From Flagellimonas hadalis (GTDB taxonomy: Bacteria > Bacteroidota > Bacteroidia > Flavobacteriales > Flavobacteriaceae): DNA of 64,000 nt. Location of the stretch: the NCBI RefSeq assembly GCF_007785775.2, contig NZ_VNIK02000003.1, positions 152,902 through 216,901 of the forward strand. Reading direction: 5' to 3'. The notes beneath the pieces are model-generated. The model saw nothing but the letters and a program-made list of their open reading frames with translations, did no database searches and was not told the DNA's origin. The translations under genes were made by a program, and so were the position numbers. This document shows positions 52,646 to 62,434 of this stretch, piece after piece; within the stretch, counting starts at the first letter, position 1; each line of letters begins with the position of its first letter.

Positions 52646-54397
52646 TTATTTTTTATCGTTTAACAACCTTGCTTGACCTGCCCAATCATCGCGTTGTGCA
52701 CGACCTGGGAACCTTCCAGTTATCGAATCCAGCAAATCATACTCTCTTTCGGTCATTCTAGCAACCTGGGCATAGGTAAATATGCCTATCTCGTTCAGGG
52801 TCCGCTCCATTTCCGGGCCCACTCCTTTTATCAATTTCAAATCGTCTGGGGTCTGCGTAGTGGCATCGAATGTCCCGATGCTGCTGAGCAGTTCGGACAC
52901 GCCGACCTTGTCTCCCACAGTAGGTTTCACCTCTCCCATCAACACATCATCCGTGATGGGTTCCTCATAGCTCACCACTTTGTTGACACCTTGTGGCATT
53001 TGGTACAAAGGCTTTCCGGCGTCACGCAATTTTTTGTACTTCTCACCGGATGCCTTCAAGATGGATTTCACCTCTGCCTGTGCAATCACGGGGAATGTCC
53101 TTGAGTACAATAGGAAGAGTACAAAGAAGAACCCTATTGTTCCGATGAAGATACCGATATCCACAAAGGTTGGGGAGAACATGGTCCATGAAGATGGCAG
53201 GTAATCCCTGTGCAATGAGGTTACGATGATCACAAAACGCTCGAACCACATCCCGATGTTCACCACAATGGAGATGAAGAAGGAGAACATGATGCTGGTA
53301 CGCAATTTTTTGAACCACATGAACTGGGGCGAGAACACGTTACAGGTCATCATGGACCAATAGGCCCACCAGTAAGGTCCCGTGGCCCTGTTCAAGAAGG
53401 CGTATTGTTCGTATTCCACTCCTGAGTACCAAGCGATGAACAGTTCCGTGATGTAGGCACACCCCACGATGGAACCGGTGATCATGATCACGATGTTCAT
53501 CAACTCAATATGCTGTACAGTGATATAAGCTTCAAGGTTACATACCTTTCTCATTATAATGAGAAGGGTGTTCACCATGGCAAATCCTGAGAAGATCGCA
53601 CCTGCAACGAAGTACGGTGGGAAGATGGTGGTGTGCCATCCTGGAATCACCGATGTAGCAAAGTCAAAGGATACGATGGTGTGTACGGAAAGTACCAGTG
53701 GTGTCGCCAAACCGGCCAATACCAAGGAAACTTCCTCAAAACGCTGCCAGTCTTTGGCGCGACCTGTCCAACCAAAGCTCAACAGGCTGTAAATTTTCTT
53801 TTGGAAGGGCTTTACCGCCCTGTCACGGATCATGGCGAAATCGGGCAGAAGACCTGTCCACCAGAACACCAAGGATACCGAAAGATAGGTTGATATCGCA
53901 AACACGTCCCAAAGCAAGGGCGAGTTAAAGTTGACCCACAACGAACCGAATTGGTTGGGAATTGGAAGTACCCAATAGGCCAACCAAGGACGTCCCATGT
54001 GGATGATGGGGAACAATCCCGCTTGGATTACCGAGAAAATGGTCATCGCCTCAGCAGAACGGTTGATCGCCATTCTCCATTTTTGCCTGAACAGCAACAA
54101 TACGGCCGAGATCAGGGTTCCCGCGTGACCGATACCCACCCACCAAACGAAGTTGGTGATGTCCCAGGCCCAGTTGACGGTTCGGTTAAGACCCCATACC
54201 CCGATACCCGTGGAAACGGTATAAATGATACATCCTAGACCCCAAAGGAATGCAACAAGTGCTATGGTGAACACTATCCACCATTGTTTGTTGGCCTTTC
54301 CCTCAACCGGACGGGCAATGTCCACGGTTACATCGTGGTATCCTTTGTCTCCAAGTACTAAGGGCTTTCGAATAGGTGCTTCGTAATGCGACGCCAT
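52646..54397 (-). CDS. actC: alternative complex III subunit ActC (NrfD-like) with C-terminal helix-hairpin-helix domain
   Basis: 583 residues. Residues about 40-470 form the ten-helix NrfD/PsrC quinol-binding subunit (NFVWWVGIGHAGTLISAVLLL, FPPYFVAGAIFSGFAMVNTLL, WWAYWSMMTCNVFSPQFMWF). After the last helix comes a 65-residue domain (519-583) with LIKGVGPEMERTLNEIGIFT and TGRFPGRAQRDDWAGQARLL, the helix-hairpin-helix module also found fused to NuoE-type complex I subunits and some ribosomal proteins. Its role in a respiratory complex is not known to me. It starts 30 bases after actB. Confidence 0.95.
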   Translation of the reverse strand: MASHYEAPIRKPLVLGDKGYHDVTVDIARPVEGKANKQWWIVFTIALVAFLWGLGCIIYTVSTGIGVWGLNRTVNWAWDITNFVWWVGIGHAGTLISAVLLLFRQKWRMAINRSAEAMTIFSVIQAGLFPIIHMGRPWLAYWVLPIPNQFGSLWVNFNSPLLWDVFAISTYLSVSLVFWWTGLLPDFAMIRDRAVKPFQKKIYSLLSFGWTGRAKDWQRFEEVSLVLAGLATPLVLSVHTIVSFDFATSVIPGWHTTIFPPYFVAGAIFSGFAMVNTLLIIMRKVCNLEAYITVQHIELMNIVIMITGSIVGCAYITELFIAWYSGVEYEQYAFLNRATGPYWWAYWSMMTCNVFSPQFMWFKKLRTSIMFSFFISIVVNIGMWFERFVIIVTSLHRDYLPSSWTMFSPTFVDIGIFIGTIGFFFVLFLLYSRTFPVIAQAEVKSILKASGEKYKKLRDAGKPLYQMPQGVNKVVSYEEPITDDVLMGEVKPTVGDKVGVSELLSSIGTFDATTQTPDDLKLIKGVGPEMERTLNEIGIFTYAQVARMTEREYDLLDSITGRFPGRAQRDDWAGQARLLNDKK

Positions 54398-54427
54398 AAT
54401 TTATCTTCTAATTACTTCTTTTATTGA

Positions 54428-57400
54428 TTAAGCCTCGTTGGTGTTCCTAACCTTGACATGATAGAACACATTGGGTTTTGTCCCGACATGCTCCAACAAG
54501 TGGTACATTCTATCGTCCTCTTTCAACTTGGCCACCTTGCTCTCCTTGTCGTTGATGTCACCAAACACCATGGCACCACTGCTACACGCTGCGGAACAGG
54601 CCGTCTGGAACTCACCATCCTTGATGACACGTCCATCACGCTTGGCATCCAAAATGGTCTTTTGGGTCATTTGGATACACATGGAGCATTTTTCCATGAC
54701 ACCTCTTGAACGTACATTCACATCTGGGTTGATGACCATCTTGCCCAAGTCGTTGTTCATGTTAAAGTCGAACTCATCGTTGTTGCTGTAGAGGAACCAG
54801 TTGAACCTACGTACTTTGTACGGACAGTTGTTGGCACAATACCTGGTACCCACACAACGGTTATAGGCCATATGGTTCTGTCCTTGCCTACTGTGCGAAG
54901 TTGCAGCCACCGGACACACCGTTTCGCAGGGTGCGTGGTTACAATGCTGACACATAACAGGCTGGAAAGCCACTTGAGGGTTGGCAGATGGGTCTTCCAT
55001 CTCCCTGAAACCGCCCAAGGAACCTTTTTCTCCCCAAAGACCATCCATGCTGTCCTTCTTCTCGTTGTCCTGTTCAAAGGTCTCTTCTGAGGAGTAATAT
55101 CTATCGATGCGCAACCAGTGCATATCGCGCGAACGGCGCATCTCCATTTTTCCGACCACGGGAACGTTGTTCTCCGCGTGGCAAGCGATCACACATGCCC
55201 CACATCCTGTACAGGCGTTCAGGTCGATGGACAAATTGAAGTGATGTCCAACAGAACGATCAAACTCGTCCCAAAGATCAGCATCGGGAGAGGTTACCGG
55301 AATTTCTTGGTGGTTCAGGGTAACGTGTGGCATCGGGTTCCACTCGGCATGATCTTTTGTATTGAAGATCTCCAAGGTGGTTTCCTTGATGATATCACCC
55401 CTACCCATCAATGTTTTTTGGGATTGGATGCATGCAAACTCATGCACTCCGGATACTTTTTCAACGGCCACGGTCTGCACATCTGAAAAATTGGTGTAGA
55501 GGGTATAGGCATTCACCCCGGTCGCCATTTCGGCTTGCATACCGGCCTTCTTTCCATAACCAAAGGAAAGCCCTATCGTACCTACTGCCTGACCAGGCTG
55601 GACGATCACGGGAACTTTTTCCAATACTTTTCCATCAACGGTCAATTTCACATAGTTGCCATTGACACCGCCATCGGCCACCATTTCATTTTCAACGCCC
55701 CATTTTTCGGCATCCGCTTTGGAAACGGTCACGTAGTTGTCCCAAGACACCCTTGAAATCGGGTCAGGGAACTCTTGCAACCAAGGATTATTGGCCTGAC
55801 GACCATCCCCCATACCCACTTTGGAGTACAGGACTAGCTCGACAAACTCGGTCCCGCCACTAGTAGCATTGACCAAAGAGCGTATCGCGGAAGCAATGGG
55901 AACAACAGTGGATTCTTCCACCACAGTTTCTGTTTCTGCTGGAGCAGCAGCCGAAGCATCACCTTCCACTGGGGCAGGTGCAGCAGCCACGAACACCCCA
56001 TCCTGAAGTGCCTTGTTCCACGAACTTCCTTGCAGGATGTCCGCATTCCAGGTTTCTTGGATGTAGTCGTAGTATGTTTTTTCAGTGCCCATCCATGTCA
56101 ACAATGCCGTTTGGAACTGTCTTGTGTCGAACAATTCACGGATGGCAGGTTGCATGAGGCTATATTGTCCTTTTTTAAACTGGGCATCCCCCCAAGATTC
56201 GAGGTAATGCGATGCTGCAGCAACGTATTGTGAGGCTTGCGCCGTTTCATCATTATTGAAGGCAAAAGCGACCGAAAGGTCCACTTTTTCCAATCCTGAT
56301 ACAAATTCTTCGGAGTTCGGCAAGGTATAAACAGGGTTCACGCCGTCCATGATCAATGCCCCAACTCGGCCCGCGTTCATATCGGAAACCAACCTGGTCA
56401 CTTTGGCCGTATTGCCCTGACGGACATACTTTGGATTCTTTGCATCGAATGCCTCACTGGCCAATAGTTTGTTGATGGCCAACACAACGGTCTGTGCATT
56501 GGCATCATTGAGTCCTGTGACCACCACAGCTTTGCTGCCCGCTTTCTTGATCTCGGCAGCAACTCTGTCCACAACCTCGTCCACATCGGACGTTCCACCA
56601 CCCACATTGCTTCCGTTCAACTTGCCGTACAATTTGGCCAAAGCAATCTTCTGTTGGGTCGGGGTCATTGGGTAACGCTTGTCGGCATTGGCACCGGTCA
56701 AGGACATATTGGATTCCAACTGGATATGTCGGGACATTTTCCCGTTCTTGGGCACACGTCCCTTGGCATAGCCACTATCATATCCTCCTCCTTGCCAATC
56801 TCCCAAGAAATCGGCACCGAAAGAAACGATCAATCCAGCTTTTTCAAAATCATAATCGGCCAAAGCCCTTTCCCCATAAGCCGCCTCATAAGCATTTAGT
56901 GCAGCATCTTCGGAAATGGCGTCGTAAACCACATGGTTAGCATTCTCCCCGTAAGCCGCCTTGAACTCTGCGATCAATTTATCGGTGGATGGACTGGCAT
57001 AGGTCTGGGTCAACAGCACAATCTGCTTGTTGGAACCTTTCAAACTGTTGAGCTTTGCCCGAACAGTGGCATCCAACACTTTCCACTCCACGGACTCGCC
57101 GTTGGCAGATGGACCTTGCAATCTTTTGCTATCGTACAGGGTCAAAACAGAGGCCTGCACCCTTGCATTGGCTCCTCCATTGACCTTGGCATCCGTATTG
57201 TTCTCTATTTTGATGGGCCTTCCTTCCCTGGTCTTCACCAAAATGCTGGCAAAGTCAAAACCATCGGCGATGGTAGTGGCATAGTAATTGGCCACACCGG
57301 GCACGATGCGATCGGGCTGCACCACGTAGGGAATGGACTTGCGAACCGGTCCTTCACAAGCAGCCATTGTCGCCGCAGCCGTGCTGAAACCAACATATTT

Positions 57401-57568
57401 TAGAAAATCCCTTCGGTTGGTGGTCGATGCGGACAGGTTTTCCTTGTCGCCCAAAAACTCATCAACGGGGATCTGCTCTGTGAATTCATTATGTTTTAGC
57501 GCCTCAACAATGGAATCGTTCGGATTGAGCTCCGCTGTACTTTTCCAATATTTTTTGTTTGATGCCAT
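54428..57568 (-). CDS. actB: alternative complex III subunit ActB, iron-sulfur/molybdopterin-like subunit
   Basis: 1046 residues. A Tat-type signal (TNRRDFLKYVGFSTAAATMAAC) with NRRDFLK at 51-57 and lipobox Cys71 follows a 50-residue N-terminal region. The large middle part resembles the molybdopterin oxidoreductase fold but has no recognisable cofactor ligand, as in known ActB. The C-terminal ferredoxin-like part has cysteine groups near residue 785 (CTGCGACVIAC), 875 (CQHCNHAPCETVCP), 908 (CVGTRYCANNCP) and 957-990 (CSMC, CSAAC), fitting three [4Fe-4S] and one [3Fe-4S] cluster. A low-complexity Ala/Pro/Glu linker (about 515-545) lies between domains. Confidence 0.95.
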   Translation of the reverse strand: MASNKKYWKSTAELNPNDSIVEALKHNEFTEQIPVDEFLGDKENLSASTTNRRDFLKYVGFSTAAATMAACEGPVRKSIPYVVQPDRIVPGVANYYATTIADGFDFASILVKTREGRPIKIENNTDAKVNGGANARVQASVLTLYDSKRLQGPSANGESVEWKVLDATVRAKLNSLKGSNKQIVLLTQTYASPSTDKLIAEFKAAYGENANHVVYDAISEDAALNAYEAAYGERALADYDFEKAGLIVSFGADFLGDWQGGGYDSGYAKGRVPKNGKMSRHIQLESNMSLTGANADKRYPMTPTQQKIALAKLYGKLNGSNVGGGTSDVDEVVDRVAAEIKKAGSKAVVVTGLNDANAQTVVLAINKLLASEAFDAKNPKYVRQGNTAKVTRLVSDMNAGRVGALIMDGVNPVYTLPNSEEFVSGLEKVDLSVAFAFNNDETAQASQYVAAASHYLESWGDAQFKKGQYSLMQPAIRELFDTRQFQTALLTWMGTEKTYYDYIQETWNADILQGSSWNKALQDGVFVAAAPAPVEGDASAAAPAETETVVEESTVVPIASAIRSLVNATSGGTEFVELVLYSKVGMGDGRQANNPWLQEFPDPISRVSWDNYVTVSKADAEKWGVENEMVADGGVNGNYVKLTVDGKVLEKVPVIVQPGQAVGTIGLSFGYGKKAGMQAEMATGVNAYTLYTNFSDVQTVAVEKVSGVHEFACIQSQKTLMGRGDIIKETTLEIFNTKDHAEWNPMPHVTLNHQEIPVTSPDADLWDEFDRSVGHHFNLSIDLNACTGCGACVIACHAENNVPVVGKMEMRRSRDMHWLRIDRYYSSEETFEQDNEKKDSMDGLWGEKGSLGGFREMEDPSANPQVAFQPVMCQHCNHAPCETVCPVAATSHSRQGQNHMAYNRCVGTRYCANNCPYKVRRFNWFLYSNNDEFDFNMNNDLGKMVINPDVNVRSRGVMEKCSMCIQMTQKTILDAKRDGRVIKDGEFQTACSAACSSGAMVFGDINDKESKVAKLKEDDRMYHLLEHVGTKPNVFYHVKVRNTNEA

Positions 57569-57600
57569 ACGATATATCTGAGATTATCTTCTTTTACTTC

Positions 57601-58968
57601 TTAATAGTGACACTTACCACATTCCAAACCACCCATCATGGCCGCGGTCAACTTATCGACCCCGTACTTTTTGGACAGTTCCTCATGAATGGCCTCGTAA
57701 TAGGCGTTGCCCTCCACTTTTACATTGGTTTCCCTGTGACAGTTGATACACCAGCCCATGGTCAATGGGGAGAATTGCTCCACTATCTCCATTTCTTCCA
57801 CCGGACCGTGACAGGTCTGGCATTCTATCCCAGCAACGGAAACGTGCTGTGAGTGGTTGAAATAGGCAAAATCGGGAAGGTTGTGGATTCTGACCCACTC
57901 CACTGGGCGGCCCTCACCTGTATATTTTTGGTTTTCCTCATCCCATCCAACGGCCTTGTAGAGCTTTTTGATCTCTCCTGTGTAGAAATCGTTGGTATAT
58001 CCATTGGCGATATCATCTGCCGACGGTCCTTCGGGATTGCCCGCATATTGGTAGATGGATTTGTGGCAGTTCATACACACGTTCAACGAAGGGATTCCAG
58101 AAGTTTTGGATACCCTAGCGGACGAGTGACAGTATTTACATTCAATCTTGTTGTCCCCAGCATGTATCTTATGCGAGAAATGAATGGGCTGCACCGGGGC
58201 ATATCCTTGGTCCACACCCACTTGCATCATCCATCCGTAAGCGAAATAGGCACTGGCCAACAAAAGGAAAATAACACTCACCAACACCAAGAACTGGTTT
58301 TTGACGAAGGCTTTCCACAAAGGCATACGTTTTTGTTTTTCCTGCTCCAATACGATACCGTTCGCTTCGGCAATGCGGCGCAAGGTCTTGTTGACCAACA
58401 CAAGCATGATCACCAAAAGCCCGAACACCAAAGCCAATGCACCCAGGATGAGTTCGTTGGAAATTCCTCCAGAAGAAGGCTGTCCACCATCGCCGCCTCC
58501 AGATGTAGTTGCCGCTTTAGCGGGAGTTGACGGAGGAGCAGCCGTATAGGCCAAAATATCATCAATGTCCTGATCGGACAAGGTTGGGAACGGCGTCATG
58601 GCCGCTTGGTTGTATTCAGCGTAGATTTTATTGGCGTAGGCATCACCTGAAGCTATGACCCCAGGACTGTTCTTGATCCATGCATACAACCACTCCCTAT
58701 CCAAACCGGCATCATCGGCCAATCTGGTTTCCACATTCGCCAATGCCGGACCGGTCATCTTACGGTCCAAAGCGTGACAGGCCGCACAGTTTTGGTTAAA
58801 TAGCTGTTTCCCTTTTGCAGCATCCCCACCCGTATCAGCGCCAGCATCGGCAGCAACCTCCTCTGTGGGGGCGGCAGCTTCTTCCTGTGCATAGAATGAA
58901 ATAGGGGAAAATAGGAGGGATAAACCTAAAGCTTTGGAAAATAGATGGCGGTATAGAACCTTTTTCAT
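57601..58968 (-). CDS. actA: alternative complex III subunit ActA, six-heme cytochrome c
   Basis: 455 residues. Signal peptide (1-28), then an N-terminal mono-heme domain with CAACH at 61-65, an Ala/Gly/Pro/Ser linker, two membrane helices (about 171-195 and 224-246), and a C-terminal multiheme domain with CKYCH (277), CMNCH (298), CQTCH (383), CINCH (407) and CGKCH (450). The last motif ends one residue before the stop. Textbook ActA has five hemes; the sixth comes from the N-terminal cytochrome domain. It is the first gene of the eight-gene act-cox operon. Confidence 0.95.
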   Translation of the reverse strand: MKKVLYRHLFSKALGLSLLFSPISFYAQEEAAAPTEEVAADAGADTGGDAAKGKQLFNQNCAACHALDRKMTGPALANVETRLADDAGLDREWLYAWIKNSPGVIASGDAYANKIYAEYNQAAMTPFPTLSDQDIDDILAYTAAPPSTPAKAATTSGGGDGGQPSSGGISNELILGALALVFGLLVIMLVLVNKTLRRIAEANGIVLEQEKQKRMPLWKAFVKNQFLVLVSVIFLLLASAYFAYGWMMQVGVDQGYAPVQPIHFSHKIHAGDNKIECKYCHSSARVSKTSGIPSLNVCMNCHKSIYQYAGNPEGPSADDIANGYTNDFYTGEIKKLYKAVGWDEENQKYTGEGRPVEWVRIHNLPDFAYFNHSQHVSVAGIECQTCHGPVEEMEIVEQFSPLTMGWCINCHRETNVKVEGNAYYEAIHEELSKKYGVDKLTAAMMGGLECGKCHY

Positions 58969-59055
58969 ATTAACGAAATTTCTATCGAAATCTTTGGTAC
59001 GATTCTTTCTATTGAGTTTGAGAACTATAGCTTTTTATCCTACCAAAATTGGTCA

Positions 59056-59063
59056 CAAAAGTA
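59056..59063 (-). promoter_or_regulatory. -7 box of the act-cox operon
   Basis: Minus strand TACTTTTG, exact TAnnTTTG, 87 bases before the actA ATG, with a TTT (one base off TTG) 20 bases upstream. The intervening leader is long for this operon and would be about 80 bases. Confidence 0.45.
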
Positions 59064-59162
59064 CGACATACAGTCATTTTTTAAAATGTTAAGGTATTTA
59101 TAAGAAGTAATTTATAAGGATTCTAAATAATGTCGATTAAGCCAGTTTAAGGCATAAAGATT

Positions 59163-59170
59163 TACTTTTG
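59163..59170 (+). promoter_or_regulatory. -7 box of the SPOR-domain gene
   Basis: TACTTTTG, exact TAnnTTTG, 33 bases before the ATG at 59204. It is the same eight bases as the divergent act -7 box 100 bases away. No TTG at the usual spacing. Confidence 0.45.
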
Positions 59171-59203
59171 TACGTATATATTTGAAAATTGTACCCTAAT
59201 CCC

Positions 59204-59578
59204 ATGAAAACTCCTGTATTTACTGCTATTTTGATAGGTTTGACCTTACAGTTATCCGCTCAGGAAGGCAAGGTGAGCATCCAGCAGGATCCCAAAATAG
59301 ATGAATTGGTGAAACTCTATACCGAGGTCAATTCAAAAGCCGGATATTACCAGATACAGGTCGGTTTCGGTAATTTTCAAAAGGCCCAGAACCTAAAATC
59401 ACAAGTGGACATCGATTTTCCGGATTGGTACTCCAAAATAGAGTTTGAATCACCCACCTACCGTGTGCGTTTGGGCAGGTTCAAGACCAAATTGGAAGCG
59501 GAACGCAAGTATTTGGAAGTCCGCAAAAAATATCCGGATGCCATGCTCTTGAAACCTTCGGTGGAATCCAAATCGTAG
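59204..59578 (+). CDS. secreted SPOR-domain protein
   Basis: 124 residues from ATG 59204 (a TTG 15 bases upstream is less likely). Signal peptide ending LQLSAQ, then a short linker and a SPOR domain (about 45-115): GYYQIQVGFGNFQKAQNLKSQ, the central YRVRLGRFKTKLEAERKYLEV. SPOR domains bind denuded glycan strands of peptidoglycan, often at division sites. It stands alone between the divergent act operon and the convergent infB gene, which share the terminator at 59602-59630. Confidence 0.85.
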   Translation: MKTPVFTAILIGLTLQLSAQEGKVSIQQDPKIDELVKLYTEVNSKAGYYQIQVGFGNFQKAQNLKSQVDIDFPDWYSKIEFESPTYRVRLGRFKTKLEAERKYLEVRKKYPDAMLLKPSVESKS

Positions 59579-59601
59579 CAAATCGCCCAAAATAGAACAA
59601 T

Positions 59602-59630
59602 AAAAAATCCCGCTAAAAGCGGGATTTTTT
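59602..59630. terminator. bidirectional terminator between SPOR gene and infB
   Basis: AAAAAATCCCGCT (59602-59614) and AGCGGGATTTTTT (59618-59630) pair perfectly over 13 bases with a three-base loop. A-run on one side and T-run on the other make it work in both directions for the two convergent genes. Confidence 0.95.
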
Positions 59631-59651
59631 ATATCTATAGTTGATGTGTGG

Positions 59652-62393
59652 TTACAGTTTTTTCTTCACCGCAACTTCTTGGAAGGCTTCTACAATATCA
59701 CCTTCCCTGATATCATTGTAATTTTTGATCTGCAGCCCACAATCGTATCCTTTGGACACTTCCTTCACATCGTCCTTGAAACGTTTCAAGGAAGACAGCT
59801 CCCCTGTGTAGATGACAACACCATCACGGATCAATCGAATCTGCGAATTTCTAAAAATCTTGCCACTGGTGACCATACATCCTGCAATGGTTCCAATCTT
59901 GGATATCTTGAAGGTTTCCCTGATTTCGGCATTTCCAGTGACTTCTTCCTTGATCTCTGGGGACAACATTCCTTCCATCGCATCTTTCAGGTCATTGATG
60001 GCATCATAGATGATGGAATACATCCGGATATCGATCTCTTCTTTGTCCGCCACGGCACGGGCATTGCCCATCGGTCTTACGTTAAATCCTATGATGACCG
60101 CATCGGACGCACTGGCCAGCAATACGTCGGACTCGGTAATGGCTCCAACACCCTTATGGATGATATTGACCTGGATCTCGTCGGTAGATAGTTTCTGGAA
60201 CGAATCTGTAAGTGCTTCCACGGAACCGTCCACATCCCCTTTGAGGATAATGTTCAGCTCTTGGAAATCACCCAAGGCAATTCGTCTTCCAATTTCATCA
60301 AGGGTAATATGTCTTTGTGTTCTAACGGATTGCTCACGTTGCAACTGGGAACGTTTTGCGGCAATTTGTTTCGCCTCGCGCTCATCTTCCAATACATTGA
60401 ACCTATCCCCGGCCTGTGGTGCCCCATCCAATCCCAAAATGGATATGGGCGTGGACGGACCGGCAGCCTTGACTGTCTTGCCACGCTCATCGTGCATGGC
60501 CTTGACCTTACCGCTGCAAGTACCGGCGAGTACGTAATCCCCTATTTTCAAGGTTCCGGACTGCACCAAAATGGTGGACACATATCCTCTTCCCTTGTCC
60601 AAAAAGGCTTCCACTACGGTTCCTGAAGCCAGTTTGTCCGGATTGGCCTGCAACTCCAACAACTCTGCTTCGAGCAATACTTTTTCCAAAAGCTCCTTCA
60701 CTCCCTGACCTGTCTTTGCAGAAATGTCATGGGATTGGATCTTACCTCCCCAATCTTCCACCAAAAGGTTCATTTGGGCAAGACCTTCCTTGATCTTGTC
60801 AGGATTGGCCGTGGGTTTGTCCACCTTATTGATGGCAAACACTATGGGTACGCCAGCCGCTTGGGCATGGCTAATGGCTTCCTTGGTCTGAGGCATGATA
60901 TCGTCATCCGCAGCGACCACAATAATTGCGATGTCGGTGACCTGGGCTCCACGTGCACGCATGGCGGTAAACGCCTCGTGACCCGGAGTATCCAAGAAAG
61001 TGATTCTTTGGCCTCCTTCAAGGGCAACTCCATAGGCACCGATGTGCTGGGTGATACCCCCACTTTCGCCTGCAATCACGTTTTCTTGCCTGATGTAGTC
61101 CAAAAGGGATGTTTTTCCGTGATCCACGTGTCCCATCACCGTAACAATGGGCGCCCTTGGTTTCAAATCTTCCGGTGCATCCTCCTGTTCCTCGATGGAT
61201 TCCTCTATTTCGGCAGTGACAAATTCCACTTCGTAACCAAATTCATCGGCCACAATGGAAAGGGTCTCTGCGTCCAAACGCTGGTTCATGGTCACCATGA
61301 TACCCAACGACATACAAGCTGATATGATCTTGGTGGAAGGAACATCCATCATGGTAGCTACCTCGTTCACCGTGACAAACTCGGTCACTTTCAAGGTCTT
61401 GCTTTCCAGTTCCTGTTGCTCCAGGTCCTTTTCGGTCTGTTGACGGTGCTGGTCCCTTTTCTCCCTTCTGTATTTGGCTCCTTTGCCCTTGGCGGATTTC
61501 CCTTGGAGTTTTTCCAGGGTCTCCCTCACTTGCTTTTGTACTTCTTCTTCCGTGGGCTCCACTTTGGAAATTGGGCCACGCTGTCCTTTTCTTCCTGCTC
61601 CAGGCCCGGTTCCCATACCACCCTTGTTGGTATTGGGTCGGTTATTACCGGATTGCGGACCACCGTTCTTGACAATACGCTTTCTGCGTTTCTTGCGATC
61701 CGAATCGGAAGACCCTGCAACCGGTTTCTGGTTGTCCTCCTTTTTCTTCTTTGGCTTGTTGAACTGGGAAAGGTCTATCTTGTCCCCAGTAATCTTGGGA
61801 CCGGTAAGTTTTTGATATTGGGTCTTGATGGTTTCCGGCTCCTTGGGCTGTTCTTCCTTGACCTCTTCTTTGACCGGTTCGACCTTTTCTTCCGGTTTTT
61901 GCCTTACCTCTTCAACTACTGCTTCTTCTTTAGGCTGCTCTTCTTTTGGGGCGACTATGGGCTCTTCAACCTCTTTTACTTCTTCAGCTACCTGTTTTGG
62001 CTCTTCCTCCTTCGGCTGGCTCGGCTTTGGATCCAAGTCTATCTTGCCCACGGTCTTGGGGCCAGCGAGCTCGGCCTTGGCTTTGATCACCTGCTGTTCT
62101 GCGTTCCGTTTCTCCCTGGCCAACCTGCGCTCTTCCTGCTCTTGTTCCATTTGGACCCGAATAGCTTCCTTTTCCTTGCGCTTTTCCTCGCCTACTTCTT
62201 TGGAAGCTACCTTTTTGCTCTTATCCGTTTGGAATTCATCCAACAGTACCTGATACACCTCATCGGATATTTTTGTTGTGGGACGCGCCTCTATCTCATG
62301 CCCCATAGAGGTGAGATGATCCACTGCCCTATCCAATGAAATGTTCAGTTCCCTAAGAACTTTGTTGAGTCGTATTGTTGGGTTTCCTGCCAT
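59652..62393 (-). CDS. infB: translation initiation factor IF-2
   Basis: 913 residues. N-terminal IF2N module ([21 protein letters not shown]), a long Lys/Glu/Pro-rich linker (about 70-290), a second IF2N ([16 protein letters not shown]), then the GTPase domain: G1 GHVDHGKTS near 419, G3 [12 protein letters not shown] and the SAKTGQGV motif, followed by domains II to IV. It places initiator tRNA on the small ribosomal subunit. It follows nusA by 41 bases in the conserved rimP-nusA-infB order. Confidence 0.97.
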   Translation of the reverse strand: MAGNPTIRLNKVLRELNISLDRAVDHLTSMGHEIEARPTTKISDEVYQVLLDEFQTDKSKKVASKEVGEEKRKEKEAIRVQMEQEQEERRLAREKRNAEQQVIKAKAELAGPKTVGKIDLDPKPSQPKEEEPKQVAEEVKEVEEPIVAPKEEQPKEEAVVEEVRQKPEEKVEPVKEEVKEEQPKEPETIKTQYQKLTGPKITGDKIDLSQFNKPKKKKEDNQKPVAGSSDSDRKKRRKRIVKNGGPQSGNNRPNTNKGGMGTGPGAGRKGQRGPISKVEPTEEEVQKQVRETLEKLQGKSAKGKGAKYRREKRDQHRQQTEKDLEQQELESKTLKVTEFVTVNEVATMMDVPSTKIISACMSLGIMVTMNQRLDAETLSIVADEFGYEVEFVTAEIEESIEEQEDAPEDLKPRAPIVTVMGHVDHGKTSLLDYIRQENVIAGESGGITQHIGAYGVALEGGQRITFLDTPGHEAFTAMRARGAQVTDIAIIVVAADDDIMPQTKEAISHAQAAGVPIVFAINKVDKPTANPDKIKEGLAQMNLLVEDWGGKIQSHDISAKTGQGVKELLEKVLLEAELLELQANPDKLASGTVVEAFLDKGRGYVSTILVQSGTLKIGDYVLAGTCSGKVKAMHDERGKTVKAAGPSTPISILGLDGAPQAGDRFNVLEDEREAKQIAAKRSQLQREQSVRTQRHITLDEIGRRIALGDFQELNIILKGDVDGSVEALTDSFQKLSTDEIQVNIIHKGVGAITESDVLLASASDAVIIGFNVRPMGNARAVADKEEIDIRMYSIIYDAINDLKDAMEGMLSPEIKEEVTGNAEIRETFKISKIGTIAGCMVTSGKIFRNSQIRLIRDGVVIYTGELSSLKRFKDDVKEVSKGYDCGLQIKNYNDIREGDIVEAFQEVAVKKKL

Positions 62394-62434
62394 AAATTGT
62401 TTTACTTGCCCTAAAATTCGCTGCTAATATAAGT

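Noticed and set aside
54428..57568. ActB as an active molybdoenzyme
   Set aside because: The molybdopterin-like part shows no metal ligand or pterin-binding signature, and the gene lies in a complete alternative complex III operon.
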